26,590 nt of DNA, taken from a virus. The stretch lies in IMG/VR virus record IMGVR_UViG_3300020451_000253, positions 1 to 26,590 of that record; one strand, given 5' to 3'. The notes beneath the pieces are model-generated. The model was given only the letters and a program-made list of their open reading frames with translations, was not told the origin of the DNA and did no database searches. Below are positions 1 to 10,800 of the stretch, in pieces (position 1 is the stretch's first letter; each line of letters begins with the position of its first letter). The translations under genes were made by a program, and so were the position numbers.

Positions 1-3000
1 CCAAGCTAGAAGTTACAAATCCAGGCCAAGATTATGATGTTATTACAGGTCCTCCACTGATTATTAATGATTCTCAGGGATTTGGTGCTGTTGCTCATGC
101 TAACGTATCTGGATCTTTCAGAGAAGTCAAATTAGTTACTCCTGGCATCGGATATCAAGAGAAACCCAAGATCACTGTTAGTGGTGGTAACGGAAGTGGT
201 GCAGTTCTTGAATCTAACCTTGTCAGAGGTAATCTAGTATCCAACTTCAAGGCTGATGGTACATCAGTTGATACATTTGATGAAAGTGTCACCTTTCCAG
301 AGAGACATAACTTTGAAGAAGGTGAAGCTATAGTATATGACTCTAGAGGCAACCCACCTATCGTTAATATCGTTGATGGATCGACATACTATGCTGGTGT
401 CGTCAATGAGAAGACAATTAAGTTATTCAAAACACCAGAAGATGCAAAAGTAGGCATCAATACAGTAGACATTGGAAATATCAGTTATGGTTTCCATAAG
501 TTTACTTCATTGTTAGCTAAAAATACAATAACCAAGATTTATGTCAAAAACTCTGGTTCTGGGTACTCAAATAAGAAAGTAATTATACAAGGTAGATCAG
601 TAAACGGAGATACACAGTCTGGTATTAGTACATCTGATGATTATGTACTTGCATATAATCATAATTTCAGAAATGGTGAGATTGTTGAATATTCTACTGA
701 AGGAACTGTTGCAAGCGGTCTTTCTACAACAACACAATATGCAGTTAAGGTAATTGACAGCAATAGATTCAGATTATGTGATGTTGGTGTTTCCTCACAA
801 AGAAATCTAACGAATTATAACAAAAATAAAACAGTTGTAATTAGTGGATTTGGATCAGGCAAACATACTATAAAATACCCACCTATAGTAGTAAACGTAG
901 AGAGTTTATCTGGTATCGCTGCTACAACTATTATCAAACCAGAGCTCGAACCGTTAGTGTTTGGTGAAATTGAAAGTGTTTACTTAGAAGAGGGTGGTGT
1001 TGGTTACGGTTGCACTAATATCATGGATTTCCACAGGAGACCTGATGTTGGAATCGCTACAGTGGTATCTACAGCACTATTGAAGCCGATTATCATTGAC
1101 GGATCAATTGTAGACGTTCAGATACTTGCTGCTGGTAAAGGATACCGTCCAGACTCGGATATTATCGTCTATAGTCCCACAGGTAGTTTTGCAGATATCA
1201 AACCAATCATTACTAACAATAAAATAACTGGTATTACGATTCTTGATGGTGGTATTGGTTATGATTCAGCGACAACAACTCTGGATCTTCAAAATAGAGG
1301 TAAATCTGCTAAATTTATAGCAGATGTTAAAGAGTGGACAATAAACCAAGTTTTAAAGAACGATGCTATCATAAGTGACGAAGATTCGCTACTTACTAAA
1401 CCAAGTACGAACCCTGCCTTCCAATTACAGACAATCGGTATCTATCCTCCACAAAAACTTAGATTCCAACTTGGAGATAACATTGATTCGGGTAATATTG
1501 AGACACCTAACGCCTTCCACTCACCTATACTTGGATTTGCTTATGATGGTAATCCAATTTACGGTCCTTATGGTTATCAGACTCCAACAGGAGGAGCAAT
1601 ACAAAGATTACAGTCAGGATACATTCTTGATACTACTCTAAGGTCGGGTCTGAGACCTCCTGGCTTTGCTTTTGGATATTTCACCAATGATTACATCTTT
1701 GACAACTCAGGAGACCTAGATGTGCATGGTGGACGCTATTGTGTGACTCCACAGTATCCAGATGGTGTATATGCTTACTTCTACAGCGTAGATGTTGATT
1801 CTAGTGGTATTGCCAAACCAAAATTCCCATATTTGATTGGTGGATCATTTAAAGACACTCCTATCGATGAAAACTTCGTAACTTTCTTCAATCAGGATAT
1901 TGACATCACTGAAAGAGAACTTACAAGAAACGTAGCTCCATATTATCTCTCATATGGTAATTCTGACTATGATTTGATAGATGATGTCAGAGATGCCTTA
2001 AAACAAGAGTTTGAAGTCACTAAAATCAAGAGTTCTGGTATTTCTTCCGTAACTATCTTCTCTAGAGGGGATGGATACAAAGTAGATGATGTATTAGACC
2101 TAGACGGCACTGGAACCGATGGAACTGGAGCAAATATTGTCGTTGGATCTGTTTTGGGTAAACCTATCTCCACAGTGCAGATCGGAGTCACTACTTTTAC
2201 AGAAACTGAGCTAGTAAAGAATAAAAATGAAATTGTAGGTATAACAAGTATTCCACACGAGGTTGCAAACGGTGAAACTCTAATAATCAGTGGTATTAGT
2301 ACATCTGACTTCACAGAGTTCAATGGAGCTAAGAAAGTTACCGTTAATAACAAAACTTGTGGTCTTTCAGTAGAGTTAGGTAATGTAAGCACAACAGGCC
2401 CTAGTACTTCCATCTTTGTTACTGATGTAAGTGGTTTTGCTGTAAATGACACTATTGGAATTGGAACTGAGTCGTTTACCATTACTGCTATCGATTCACA
2501 GTTCTCTAGGTTCTTTGTAAACAGAGAAAACTTTGTTGGTGCTGCAATGACTCATGCAGTCGGAACAAACAATATTATTTTGAAACCGAAGAAGTTCTCA
2601 TTCCCAATAGGATTCTCTACATTGATGAGATACACCTTTGAGAACACTATCACCTATTTCAACCCACAACAGACAGTTGGTGTTGGTTCTACTGGCACAC
2701 ACTATACATTACCTCTTACTGGTCTAAGCACGGTACAAACAGTTGAAAATAGATTCGTTCCTCAACAAAGAATCTATATTAAAGATCATACTTTCTTTAC
2801 AGGACAAAAGCTAACCTATAATATGGGTATTGGTGGAACTTCTCTTGTATGGGCGAAAGTATCTGCTGGAGCAACATCTGGTGTTGGTACAGAGGTTCTT
2901 CCTAATAATGGTGATGTATATGCAGTTAACTTTGAACCAGATTATATTGGATTGTCCACTACTGGTATTCCTACTACAGGTGATGCAGTATGGTTCTACA

Positions 3001-6000
3001 ATGTGGCTTCTAATTCTGGATTTGCACATTCATTTACAACTAACTTCCCTAAAGTAACATCTAAGGTAGAAAGATTCTTTGGTGAAGTGGGAGTAACATC
3101 AGCTCATGGATTATTGACTGATGATGTTATCACATTAGACGCTTTACCACAATCTACCGAAACAACTGTAGTTAGATACGATCCAGTGATTGCTAAAGTC
3201 ACTACAGGTAGAATAGGATTTGCCGTATCTGCTTTCTCAACAGACTTGACTGAAATTACAATACCCGATGATTCTCTACAGAGTGGAGATAAGGTTGTAT
3301 TCTATAACAATGGTAATACTATTACTGGTTTAGTCAATAATGAGACGTATTTTATTCTTAGAGAAAGTAGTGATGCCATTCAACTTTGTAAGTATAAGGC
3401 AGATGTATTTGATTCTAACCCAGTATCAATATCAACTGTTAGTGAAGCATCCTCTAATAATTTAAGTTACATTGCAAAAGTCAATCCACCACTAGAGTTT
3501 ACGACTGGTAATACAATCACATTTGACGTATCTGATCAAAGTCTTTTAGACATGAGACTTGACTTCTTTGAAGATATTACTTTTAAAGAAAAATTAGATG
3601 TTAACGGAACTAATGATACTGGATTTAATATTACAAGAAGCGGCATATCTGGAAATGCAAACGCCACAGTAACTATCAATACAACAAACAATTGGCCTTC
3701 AAAGACATTCTATAGTCTAACTCCTATAGTTCCTTCTGACAATAGAAAGTTATATGGCACATCTGACACCGAAGTTGTAGGTAGAAACAATATTACTTTC
3801 AAAAATGTTGTTCTAAAGACTGATCATGCAATCATCAATAAAGATGATACTACATTTACTTTCAACTTAAAAGAAAAACCTCCTGAGCCACAGAAACTTA
3901 TATCGAGAGTTGGTGTAAGTACAATCACATATAGCACTGCATCTAAAAATGCAAGAGGGCCTATCAACTCTACTAAAATCAATTTCCCAGGCAAAGGATA
4001 TACTATCTTACCTAGAGTCATTGGTTTTGCAAGTACCCAAGGTCAAGATGCCATTGTGAAAGTTTCTTCTCCTGAGATTGGTCAAATAGACATTGTAGAA
4101 AGAATCAAAGATGGATTTGACTATCCAACTGACCCTACACTATTGCCATTCTTAAGTGTCCCTGCTATAGTTGATGTAAGTGGTATTGCAAGGATGGATG
4201 AGATACGAGTAATAGATGGTGGTATAAGATATAATCAACCTCCTAAACTTGCAGTAAGAGGTAATAGTAATGTGTCAATTGAAGCAACTATATCAGGGGG
4301 ATCTGTAGATAAGGTTAATATAATTCAAAATGCTTTTGAGTTTAGTGAACCTCTTAGTATTATAACAACTAATAATTCTAATGGATATGACATTGATGCG
4401 ATTACTCACAGTGGTACAACTGTAACTGCTGAACTTCTTTTGGATGCACAGTTCAATAGACCAGTAACAACTGGATTTGCAAGTACAGAAACTAAGTTAC
4501 CATTTGCTATTGGTGATCAAGTGTTTGTAGAAAACTGTAGAATAACACCAGCATCTAAACTTAATGGAGAGGCTAACTTTAACTCTGCCGACTATGACTT
4601 CTCATTCTTCAATGTAACAGGAGTTAGTACTGAAAATGCCACTGTCACATTCAGTATGGCAAATGCTCCTGGCATCTCTACTGTAACACTGGGTGATTAT
4701 GATGATGACTTTACTTTAGGTTCTATTGTCAACTACAATGACATGGCTAAGTTCAATATGACAATTATTGATGATGCTAAGTACCTGTCTGGTGAAAAAG
4801 TCACATCCACTAAGTTTGAAGGTTTTGTTGCTGAGAATGGTTGGAATGGTAAGATCAGTCAACTTAGATTGAGAGATACCATTGGTACTCTCTTGCCTGG
4901 CGATAGGTTGTTTGGTGAGGTGTCACAACTTCTTGGTTCAGTTAGAGATGTTAATAGATTTAGGGTCAGAACTACTCTTGGCGTAACTAGAGATAAAGTT
5001 TCTAAGAATGACATGAACGTTGGTATTCTCAACGATTTCAGTCAGAGGTTATCGGATAACTTCTATTTCCAGAAGTTCTCATACTCAATCAAGAGTAAAC
5101 TACCATATTCAACATGGAAAGAATCAGTTAAATCTATTGTTCACCCATCAGGTTTCTTAGAGTTCTCGGATCTGATTATAGAAAGTGATCCTATTGCCAA
5201 TGTCGCTACTGTAGGAATTGCTAAGTCTACTAACATGAGAGTCAAGGCAGTAGATACAAGCGTTAAGTTGATTGTCAATATTGATAATGAAATGTATATG
5301 GGCAAGAGAGATAACTTTGCAGTTGTTACTGAGGATGATCAATTAGAAAATGGTTCTGTACAAAGAATCTTCTTCCCAGAAGGCAGACCAATTAAGAGTT
5401 TCATTATGAACAAGACTAATAAAGTCTTGAATCTTGATGATATATCTTCTGGTTTTAATGGATCACATGACAGAACAGGAACACTAGTTGGTAGTAAACA
5501 GTTTGGATTGACTGTAGGCGGATCACCTGTATTCAAGAAATCATATAATGCTGCAGCATCTGCCGATGTAGATATTGCATCCAACCTTATTAGTATTGTG
5601 GGTCATAATTTCCAGAGTGGACAATCAATTTTATTAGACACTCAAGGTGGTTCTAAGATTGGTATTGCTACTACTTCTCATACTACAGGATCTAGAGATA
5701 TTGTCATGGCTGTTAAAACATCTGGTGTCGGTGGTAGTGCAATGTATGAAAATGGATATAACATACAGATTCCAGGCCCTGTTACTGGAATTGCAGTCAC
5801 AGAGAATCCTCCTGGCCCAGCGTTTAGATTTTATGGATTTGGAATGGCAGAAGGTGGTGTGCCTGGCATCTCTACTAGAGGTAGTGGTGCTACATTCCAA
5901 GTTAGGTTTGATTTTGATCAAACCACTGGACAATGTATATCAACAGCAGTAGTTCTAACTAATGGTGGAACTGATTACTTCGTTACCGACAACGTAAGTA

Positions 6001-6779
6001 TCGCTGGTACATATTTGGGTGGTGCAACCCCAGCTAATAATCTTACCTTCCCAGTTACTAAAACAACAGGATCTAGAACTGGTATTACAACAACATACAC
6101 TAATGTTCCATCAACTGTACCAGAGTTTGGCGGAACAGGTGCAACATTTAATGTTACTAGGGATAGTAATTTGGATGTTACTGAGGTTGAGGTTGTAACT
6201 GGAGGAACTGGATATGCTTCTACTAATATTATTTCTATCGCTGGTACATACCTTGGGGGAACAACACCAACCAATAACATCTTACTTTCTCCTGTGGAGT
6301 TAGGAACTAATGTTATGCCTGACACTTTATTTGTACAAAAGATAGATGATGTTAAGTTTAGAATTTCTGGTTTATCAACTTCGCTTCCTTTCACCTTTAC
6401 TGGTCTAGGAACTGGAACACACTTCCTCAAGGTTGCAGAACCAAATAAACAAGCTCTTATCTTAATTGATAATATTATACAAACTCCTATTACGAACAAG
6501 AAGTTATCTGTCCAAGTTGCCGATTCTGTCGGACCAACAGATCAGGGAATATCAGTAACGACTGGTATTGCATCTATTTCAAAGGGAGATGTCATCAAGT
6601 TAGATGACGAATTCTTGAAGGTAAAACAAGTAGGTGACTCAACATTTGCTCAGGCAAGGACTGCTGTTTCAAACAGTACAGTAGCTACTGGTTTTTATTA
6701 TGATACCAAAAGAGTGAACTCAAGTGTGACCACAATTGACAACACATTTGCTACTATGGATGATAACCCTCCATATTAA
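1..6779 (+). CDS. Giant YHYH-domain virion structural protein, 5' partial
   Basis: The reading frame is open from base 3 to the TAA at 6777-6779, so at least 2258 residues are visible and the start lies upstream of the window. A TTG at 510 is an internal Leu codon, because the frame continues unbroken upstream with the same repeat style. The protein is made of beta-rich modules. About a dozen GGxGY-like motifs are visible (near nt 150, 560, 1000, 1140, 1250, 2070, 3990, 4220, 5970, 6205), mixed with HNFxxGExV-type modules near 310 and 675. A YHYH-like domain lies near 1485-1850. Close to the C-terminus come a QTP module (6453-6500) and an LDDEFLK module (about 6600). Marine T4-like phages carry virion proteins of this type. 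Its place two genes upstream of gp8 suggests a baseplate or tail-tip role, perhaps in the slot of T4 gp7, but that is synteny only. No enzyme motif was seen. Confidence 0.85.
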   Translation, partial: KLEVTNPGQDYDVITGPPLIINDSQGFGAVAHANVSGSFREVKLVTPGIGYQEKPKITVSGGNGSGAVLESNLVRGNLVSNFKADGTSVDTFDESVTFPERHNFEEGEAIVYDSRGNPPIVNIVDGSTYYAGVVNEKTIKLFKTPEDAKVGINTVDIGNISYGFHKFTSLLAKNTITKIYVKNSGSGYSNKKVIIQGRSVNGDTQSGISTSDDYVLAYNHNFRNGEIVEYSTEGTVASGLSTTTQYAVKVIDSNRFRLCDVGVSSQRNLTNYNKNKTVVISGFGSGKHTIKYPPIVVNVESLSGIAATTIIKPELEPLVFGEIESVYLEEGGVGYGCTNIMDFHRRPDVGIATVVSTALLKPIIIDGSIVDVQILAAGKGYRPDSDIIVYSPTGSFADIKPIITNNKITGITILDGGIGYDSATTTLDLQNRGKSAKFIADVKEWTINQVLKNDAIISDEDSLLTKPSTNPAFQLQTIGIYPPQKLRFQLGDNIDSGNIETPNAFHSPILGFAYDGNPIYGPYGYQTPTGGAIQRLQSGYILDTTLRSGLRPPGFAFGYFTNDYIFDNSGDLDVHGGRYCVTPQYPDGVYAYFYSVDVDSSGIAKPKFPYLIGGSFKDTPIDENFVTFFNQDIDITERELTRNVAPYYLSYGNSDYDLIDDVRDALKQEFEVTKIKSSGISSVTIFSRGDGYKVDDVLDLDGTGTDGTGANIVVGSVLGKPISTVQIGVTTFTETELVKNKNEIVGITSIPHEVANGETLIISGISTSDFTEFNGAKKVTVNNKTCGLSVELGNVSTTGPSTSIFVTDVSGFAVNDTIGIGTESFTITAIDSQFSRFFVNRENFVGAAMTHAVGTNNIILKPKKFSFPIGFSTLMRYTFENTITYFNPQQTVGVGSTGTHYTLPLTGLSTVQTVENRFVPQQRIYIKDHTFFTGQKLTYNMGIGGTSLVWAKVSAGATSGVGTEVLPNNGDVYAVNFEPDYIGLSTTGIPTTGDAVWFYNVASNSGFAHSFTTNFPKVTSKVERFFGEVGVTSAHGLLTDDVITLDALPQSTETTVVRYDPVIAKVTTGRIGFAVSAFSTDLTEITIPDDSLQSGDKVVFYNNGNTITGLVNNETYFILRESSDAIQLCKYKADVFDSNPVSISTVSEASSNNLSYIAKVNPPLEFTTGNTITFDVSDQSLLDMRLDFFEDITFKEKLDVNGTNDTGFNITRSGISGNANATVTINTTNNWPSKTFYSLTPIVPSDNRKLYGTSDTEVVGRNNITFKNVVLKTDHAIINKDDTTFTFNLKEKPPEPQKLISRVGVSTITYSTASKNARGPINSTKINFPGKGYTILPRVIGFASTQGQDAIVKVSSPEIGQIDIVERIKDGFDYPTDPTLLPFLSVPAIVDVSGIARMDEIRVIDGGIRYNQPPKLAVRGNSNVSIEATISGGSVDKVNIIQNAFEFSEPLSIITTNNSNGYDIDAITHSGTTVTAELLLDAQFNRPVTTGFASTETKLPFAIGDQVFVENCRITPASKLNGEANFNSADYDFSFFNVTGVSTENATVTFSMANAPGISTVTLGDYDDDFTLGSIVNYNDMAKFNMTIIDDAKYLSGEKVTSTKFEGFVAENGWNGKISQLRLRDTIGTLLPGDRLFGEVSQLLGSVRDVNRFRVRTTLGVTRDKVSKNDMNVGILNDFSQRLSDNFYFQKFSYSIKSKLPYSTWKESVKSIVHPSGFLEFSDLIIESDPIANVATVGIAKSTNMRVKAVDTSVKLIVNIDNEMYMGKRDNFAVVTEDDQLENGSVQRIFFPEGRPIKSFIMNKTNKVLNLDDISSGFNGSHDRTGTLVGSKQFGLTVGGSPVFKKSYNAAASADVDIASNLISIVGHNFQSGQSILLDTQGGSKIGIATTSHTTGSRDIVMAVKTSGVGGSAMYENGYNIQIPGPVTGIAVTENPPGPAFRFYGFGMAEGGVPGISTRGSGATFQVRFDFDQTTGQCISTAVVLTNGGTDYFVTDNVSIAGTYLGGATPANNLTFPVTKTTGSRTGITTTYTNVPSTVPEFGGTGATFNVTRDSNLDVTEVEVVTGGTGYASTNIISIAGTYLGGTTPTNNILLSPVELGTNVMPDTLFVQKIDDVKFRISGLSTSLPFTFTGLGTGTHFLKVAEPNKQALILIDNIIQTPITNKKLSVQVADSVGPTDQGISVTTGIASISKGDVIKLDDEFLKVKQVGDSTFAQARTAVSNSTVATGFYYDTKRVNSSVTTIDNTFATMDDNPPY
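1485..1850 (+). other. YHYH-like domain inside the giant structural protein
   Basis: The segment starts with the signature GFAYDGNPIYGPYGY (nt about 1530-1580) and continues through GGRYCVTPQYPDGVYAYF to FPYLIGG at about 1845. This matches the order of the YHYH family core: an AxDGxPIYGPYG segment, then a G-x-[YF]-C-x-T-P-x-[YF]-P-x-G-x-Y-x-Y segment. The His residues that name the family are absent here: the matching place reads Tyr-Ala-Tyr-Phe. The domain function is not established; in phages it occurs in virion proteins. Confidence 0.75.
5880..6297 (+). repeat. Internal tandem duplication, about 80 codons, two copies
   Basis: Two copies of a unit run from G[ST]GATF to SIAGTYLGG[AT]TP[AT]NN. 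The first copy is at about 5880-6050 and the second at about 6132-6290. The SIAGTYLGG blocks are 237 bases (79 codons) apart, while the GATF blocks are 252 bases apart, so one copy has a 5-codon indel between them. Each copy ends in a GGT[DG]Y turn followed by the SIAGTYLGG strand. The repeat stays in frame and lies in the C-terminal quarter of the YHYH protein. Confidence 0.8.
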
Positions 6780-6780
6780 C

Positions 6781-6788
6781 TATAAATA
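6781..6788 (+). promoter_or_regulatory. T4-type late promoter box TATAAATA
   Basis: An exact copy of the T4 late promoter consensus lies one base after the stop codon of the YHYH gene and 30 bases before the ATG at 6811. In T4 this box is read by host RNA polymerase carrying the phage sigma-like gp55 with gp33 and the sliding clamp. Transcription would start several bases downstream and cover the 340-residue gene and the 2996-residue gene behind it. The downstream ACAAAAAAGACT resembles the sequence after the 16835 box. Confidence 0.8.
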
Positions 6789-6810
6789 ACAAAAAAGACT
6801 TCAATAAGTA

Positions 6811-7833
6811 ATGGCTAAACAAGGGATTAGTACTGGTTCGGCTCCCAATGATGGGACGGGCGATACCCTATTGGCAGGGACTATAAAGATCAATAATAAC
6901 TTCAACGAAATCTACGATATATTCGGAGATGGTGCTAACCTTGTAAGTTTTGTTTCTTTTGCTAGCACTGCTGGTTATTCTACAAATGCTGGTATTGCAT
7001 CAACATCTGTTGCTGCTGGAATCGCAGCGAGTGTTTCTGATGATATAAACATCAACACGAGTGGTGTTGTAACAACGAGTTATGGTGATATTGGTAAAAT
7101 TACAATTCAACAGCCTGGTGCGATTGCAGATGGCCCTATTGAAGTTGGAACTGCAACAACCATGTTCCGAATTAAGGCTGACGGTATGGTCGGCATTGGA
7201 ACATCTTTACCTACATCGCAATTAGAAGTTGCATCATTCTCTGCTGAAAGACCAACTATTTGGGCAGTTGCAAAAGGACTTGGACATGGATTGCGAGTAT
7301 CAGATGCTGCAGTAAGCGATAACAAATCTTTTGTAGTTACGAACGAGGCATATACTGGTATAGGTTCTACTGCTCCAACATGTAGATTAGATGTACAAGG
7401 TGATGTTCTAGTCAGTGGTGCAAGTACCCTGATGGATCAAGTCAACTTTAATTCCGATATTACGGAAAGAGTTGTAGGGAACTTTAGTGATACACTGACT
7501 GTAAGTGCAGGCGGCACAATAACTATGGATGTATCTCAGGGTTCTGTGATATTAGGTGGTATAACGACTTCGATTACGACATGGGCTTTCACTAATGTTA
7601 GTGGTCAGAATAGTAAAGCAACTACAGTTACACTTATAAACAATGCTGGAGTTGGATATACTTATGGTGATGCAACTACAGTAAACGGCACTCAAATTGC
7701 AAACGGTGTTAAATGGGTTGGTGGTAATCCTCCGCCTGCTACGAGTAATGATGATATACTAACGTTTAGCATAATTCGTGATAGCACTGGAGTTACCAGA
7801 GTTTATTGCAGTAGTTCTATCAACATCATATAG
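6811..7833 (+). CDS. Small tail-fibre-like structural protein, 340 aa
   Basis: The N-terminus MAKQGISTGSAPNDGTGD, followed by a KINNNFNEIY segment, is typical of short structural proteins in marine T4-like phages. The middle carries two copies of the fibre repeat GIG[TS]xxPTxxL[ED]V, at nt about 7190 and 7357; the second continues into GDVLVSG. Such repeats are common in trimeric tail fibres and in proteins with intramolecular chaperone ends, though no S74-type chaperone is seen here. The C-terminal 90 or so residues (TTWAFTNVSG, then GYTYGD, WVGGNPPP and DILTFSI) look like a beta-rich capping domain found at the end of many phage fibres. The ATG at 6811 is 23 bases after the late promoter box and has no clear Shine-Dalgarno sequence. 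The gene sits between two giant proteins and could be an accessory fibre or tip on them; that role is inference. Confidence 0.8.
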   Translation: MAKQGISTGSAPNDGTGDTLLAGTIKINNNFNEIYDIFGDGANLVSFVSFASTAGYSTNAGIASTSVAAGIAASVSDDININTSGVVTTSYGDIGKITIQQPGAIADGPIEVGTATTMFRIKADGMVGIGTSLPTSQLEVASFSAERPTIWAVAKGLGHGLRVSDAAVSDNKSFVVTNEAYTGIGSTAPTCRLDVQGDVLVSGASTLMDQVNFNSDITERVVGNFSDTLTVSAGGTITMDVSQGSVILGGITTSITTWAFTNVSGQNSKATTVTLINNAGVGYTYGDATTVNGTQIANGVKWVGGNPPPATSNDDILTFSIIRDSTGVTRVYCSSSINII

Positions 7834-7837
7834 AGGA
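7832..7837 (+). promoter_or_regulatory. Ribosome binding site AGAGGA for the 2996-aa gene
   Basis: AGAGGA overlaps the TAG stop of the fibre-like gene and lies 4 bases before the ATG at 7842. It is the only clean Shine-Dalgarno match before any start in the window. No late promoter box is present in this 8-base gap, so the downstream gene probably relies on read-through from 6781 plus this site. Confidence 0.7.
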
Positions 7838-7841
7838 ATAA

Positions 7842-10800
7842 ATGTCAACAAGAGTTACGCCAGGATCAGGAGCTCTACTCAGACCGTCATTTAACTCAGT
7901 ATATGGTGTTTACCAAATTGAAGTTTTAGACGGAGGTACAGGGTATGCTGCAACCGATCCTCCAAAGATTACTATTGAGGGAACAACCACACCAGCAACA
8001 GAAGGTGTATTTTTCCCTGTTATTAGTGGTGTTGGTACAATATCTGAAATTATCATATTTAACACTGGTGTAGGATACTATCCTGTATTCAGTACGACTA
8101 CCAATTCACAGGTGGTTGTGGAGAGAGGTGCCTTTGGAACTCTATCTACAAGTCATGGTGTTGGACTTAGTTCAGTGTTTACTGGTGATTATAATATTAT
8201 AGATGATAATATATTCTTTACAGATGCACCATATGGACAAGCAGGTCCTATAGGTCTTAAGACTAGTTCTTCTTTCTCTGGCAGATTGTTCTCTAGGAAG
8301 TTAGATCCATTTGATACAGCAGATAAAAACGTTATTCTTGATGATATAGCATTAGAATTTACAGGAGTTGCAGGCACACAATTTACTGTGAGTGAGAACT
8401 TAGGTGTAGTCACTTCTCTCTACAACAATGTCAACACAGGAGTAGATATAAGTAACAATCCGTTTATTCTAATTAACAATGTTGTTCAGACACCTGGCCT
8501 AGATTTTGAAGTCGTAGATTCATCAGAAAACAAACTTAATTTTCTAAGTGGAGTTCCTAGAGCTGGAAGAATTAACAAAGTAGGATTACAGTCAGGTTCT
8601 GGATACTACTTACCAATCAAAGCTGCTGCAAGAGTCGGTGTTGGAACAACTGGTAGTCTTGAATTTATACAGATAGAAGGAAAGGGACAAGGATATAGGG
8701 CAATACCAGAAATAACAGTCAGATCATCTCAAGGTTATGGTGCAAGTCTCAGCGCTACTCTTGGAACATCATCAGGAAGTGCAGTTGCTATATCTACCGC
8801 AGACTATAATCATATCGCTGGTATATGTACATTCACCACTAGTAGTCCTCATGGATTTGTAGAAAATGACAGAGTAAGAATTACTGGTGCTGGATTTACA
8901 TTTACTCCAGTATCTGCTCTAAGAAATATTAATACCTTTGGTTATAATTACATAACTGGTATTACAACCATTGGTGTAACAGGTGGTCATTATCTAGGAA
9001 CTGCAACTAACCAAAGTAGAAGTTTATTAATAAAACAGGTTCAGGTAACAGAGGGAATATCTACATTTACTTTCAGGGAAGACGCATATCCTGTTGTAGA
9101 AATTATTGATAACTTAAACGTATTAGTTGATTGTGGTGTCAGTACGCAACCATTAGCCTATGTTAGCGGGGGATTGGTGCAAGCAGGCGTTGATACTGCA
9201 ATCATGGAAGGTAGAAATGTAATTGGTTTTGATGTTTTAAGTGGACACACTGCGAATACATTCAGAGCTTTTGTTGGTATCTCTACATTTGAACATAATT
9301 ATGTAAGTGGTGGTGTTGTAAACAGAGCAGAAGCGGGTATAATTACAAGTTTTAGTATTGTGGAAGGTGGAACTGGATTCTATAAACCCAAAACAATTCA
9401 ATATCTGGAACAAACACCAATTAACGGTATTACAACAGTTACTGCTCATGGTGCTCAGGACGGAACAAGTATTAATATATCTCAAATAGATTTTGAGTCA
9501 TTCTCTGGTGTTGCAACAATTACTGCAGCATCTGCTCATGGACTAACGACTTCAAACGTTGTCAAGTTGTCTAATATTGTATTTGATACCAGTATTGGAA
9601 GTAAGACTTTCCCATCAGATTCACAAAAATATTTTGGTGTCACAGGTATTGTAAGTGCAACAAACTTTACAGTGAACATTGGTATGGCAGTAACAACCAC
9701 TGGTGTTCACACTGCGACAGCTGGTGTTGGTTCATTCATACCATTTGAAGGACATGAATTAGAAACTGATGACTTTGTAAACGTAACTGGTGTAGCAGTC
9801 ACATTTACCAGTGCTCCAGCTGTTCAAGTTGGTCATGTTGAGTATGATGAGACATCTGGTATTGCAACTGTCACAACTAGAAAGAATCATAATCTTACAG
9901 AAGATGATTGTGTAATACTATCTGGTATTGCCTTTACATGCGATTATGACCCTGCATTAGGTGTTTCCAGTGCGTTGTATGATAATGTAACTGGAGTTCT
10001 AACTGTAACGACTGCAGCACCTCATGGATACAAGGTAGGTAAAGATGTTATCTTAACTGGTCTTGCATTTACATGTGCTTTAGATAATGGTGCAAAAGAT
10101 CATTATTATCCAAGAAGTAGATCAACTGCATACGATACTTCTATCCCAATTACAGGATATGCTGGCACTGGGCTTTCAATGGATGTGGGTATATCTCGTG
10201 TCAAGAATCAATACATTCACAGATTTGAAGAGGCAGTTGCTGGGGCAATCATATATGGTGGTGATTATCCTCATCAATTCCTCCGTTCAGTAGATGAGCC
10301 ATTACTAACTGGAGGACCTTATCTACATGGGTTCTACAGTGCAACTGCAACATCTACCTTTGCTGGTGGCGACTATGCACACACATATGTAAGTTCTGAT
10401 GAAAAAACAATAAAAATTGGTGGCGATTATGCACATCAATTTGTAAGTGCAGATACTAATGCTGTTCAAATAGTTGGTGGATCACAAATCACACCTACAG
10501 ATGCTGATTATACTCCTAGTACTGGTTCATTATTATTGACTCTTAATGGACATGGTTTGACAGGACCTAGTCAACATTCACTTACAACTGCTAACTATAA
10601 TCCAATTGTAGGTATCTTAACTATAACAGTTCCTAGTCATGGATTCTCAAATGGAGACATGGTTAGAATTGCAGATAATTCTATCGGTTGGAAGTGTTCA
10701 TTAGATCAATTTACATCAACAAAATACTATCCAAGATCTACAGACCCTCTAAGTAACAATTGGGTTCCAATATCAAACAAGACAACTGACACTTTTGAGG

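Noticed and set aside
510-512. TTG as the start of the first large gene
   Set aside because: The frame is open back to base 3 with the same GGxGY repeat style and no stop, so the gene begins outside the window.
1967-2482. Minus-strand reading frame of 171 codons, and similar ones at 5975-6499 and 13838-14149
   Set aside because: They lie wholly inside strongly supported plus-strand genes, have hydrophobic low-complexity products typical of reverse shadows of Thr/Gly/Val-rich genes, and lack promoters or start sites.
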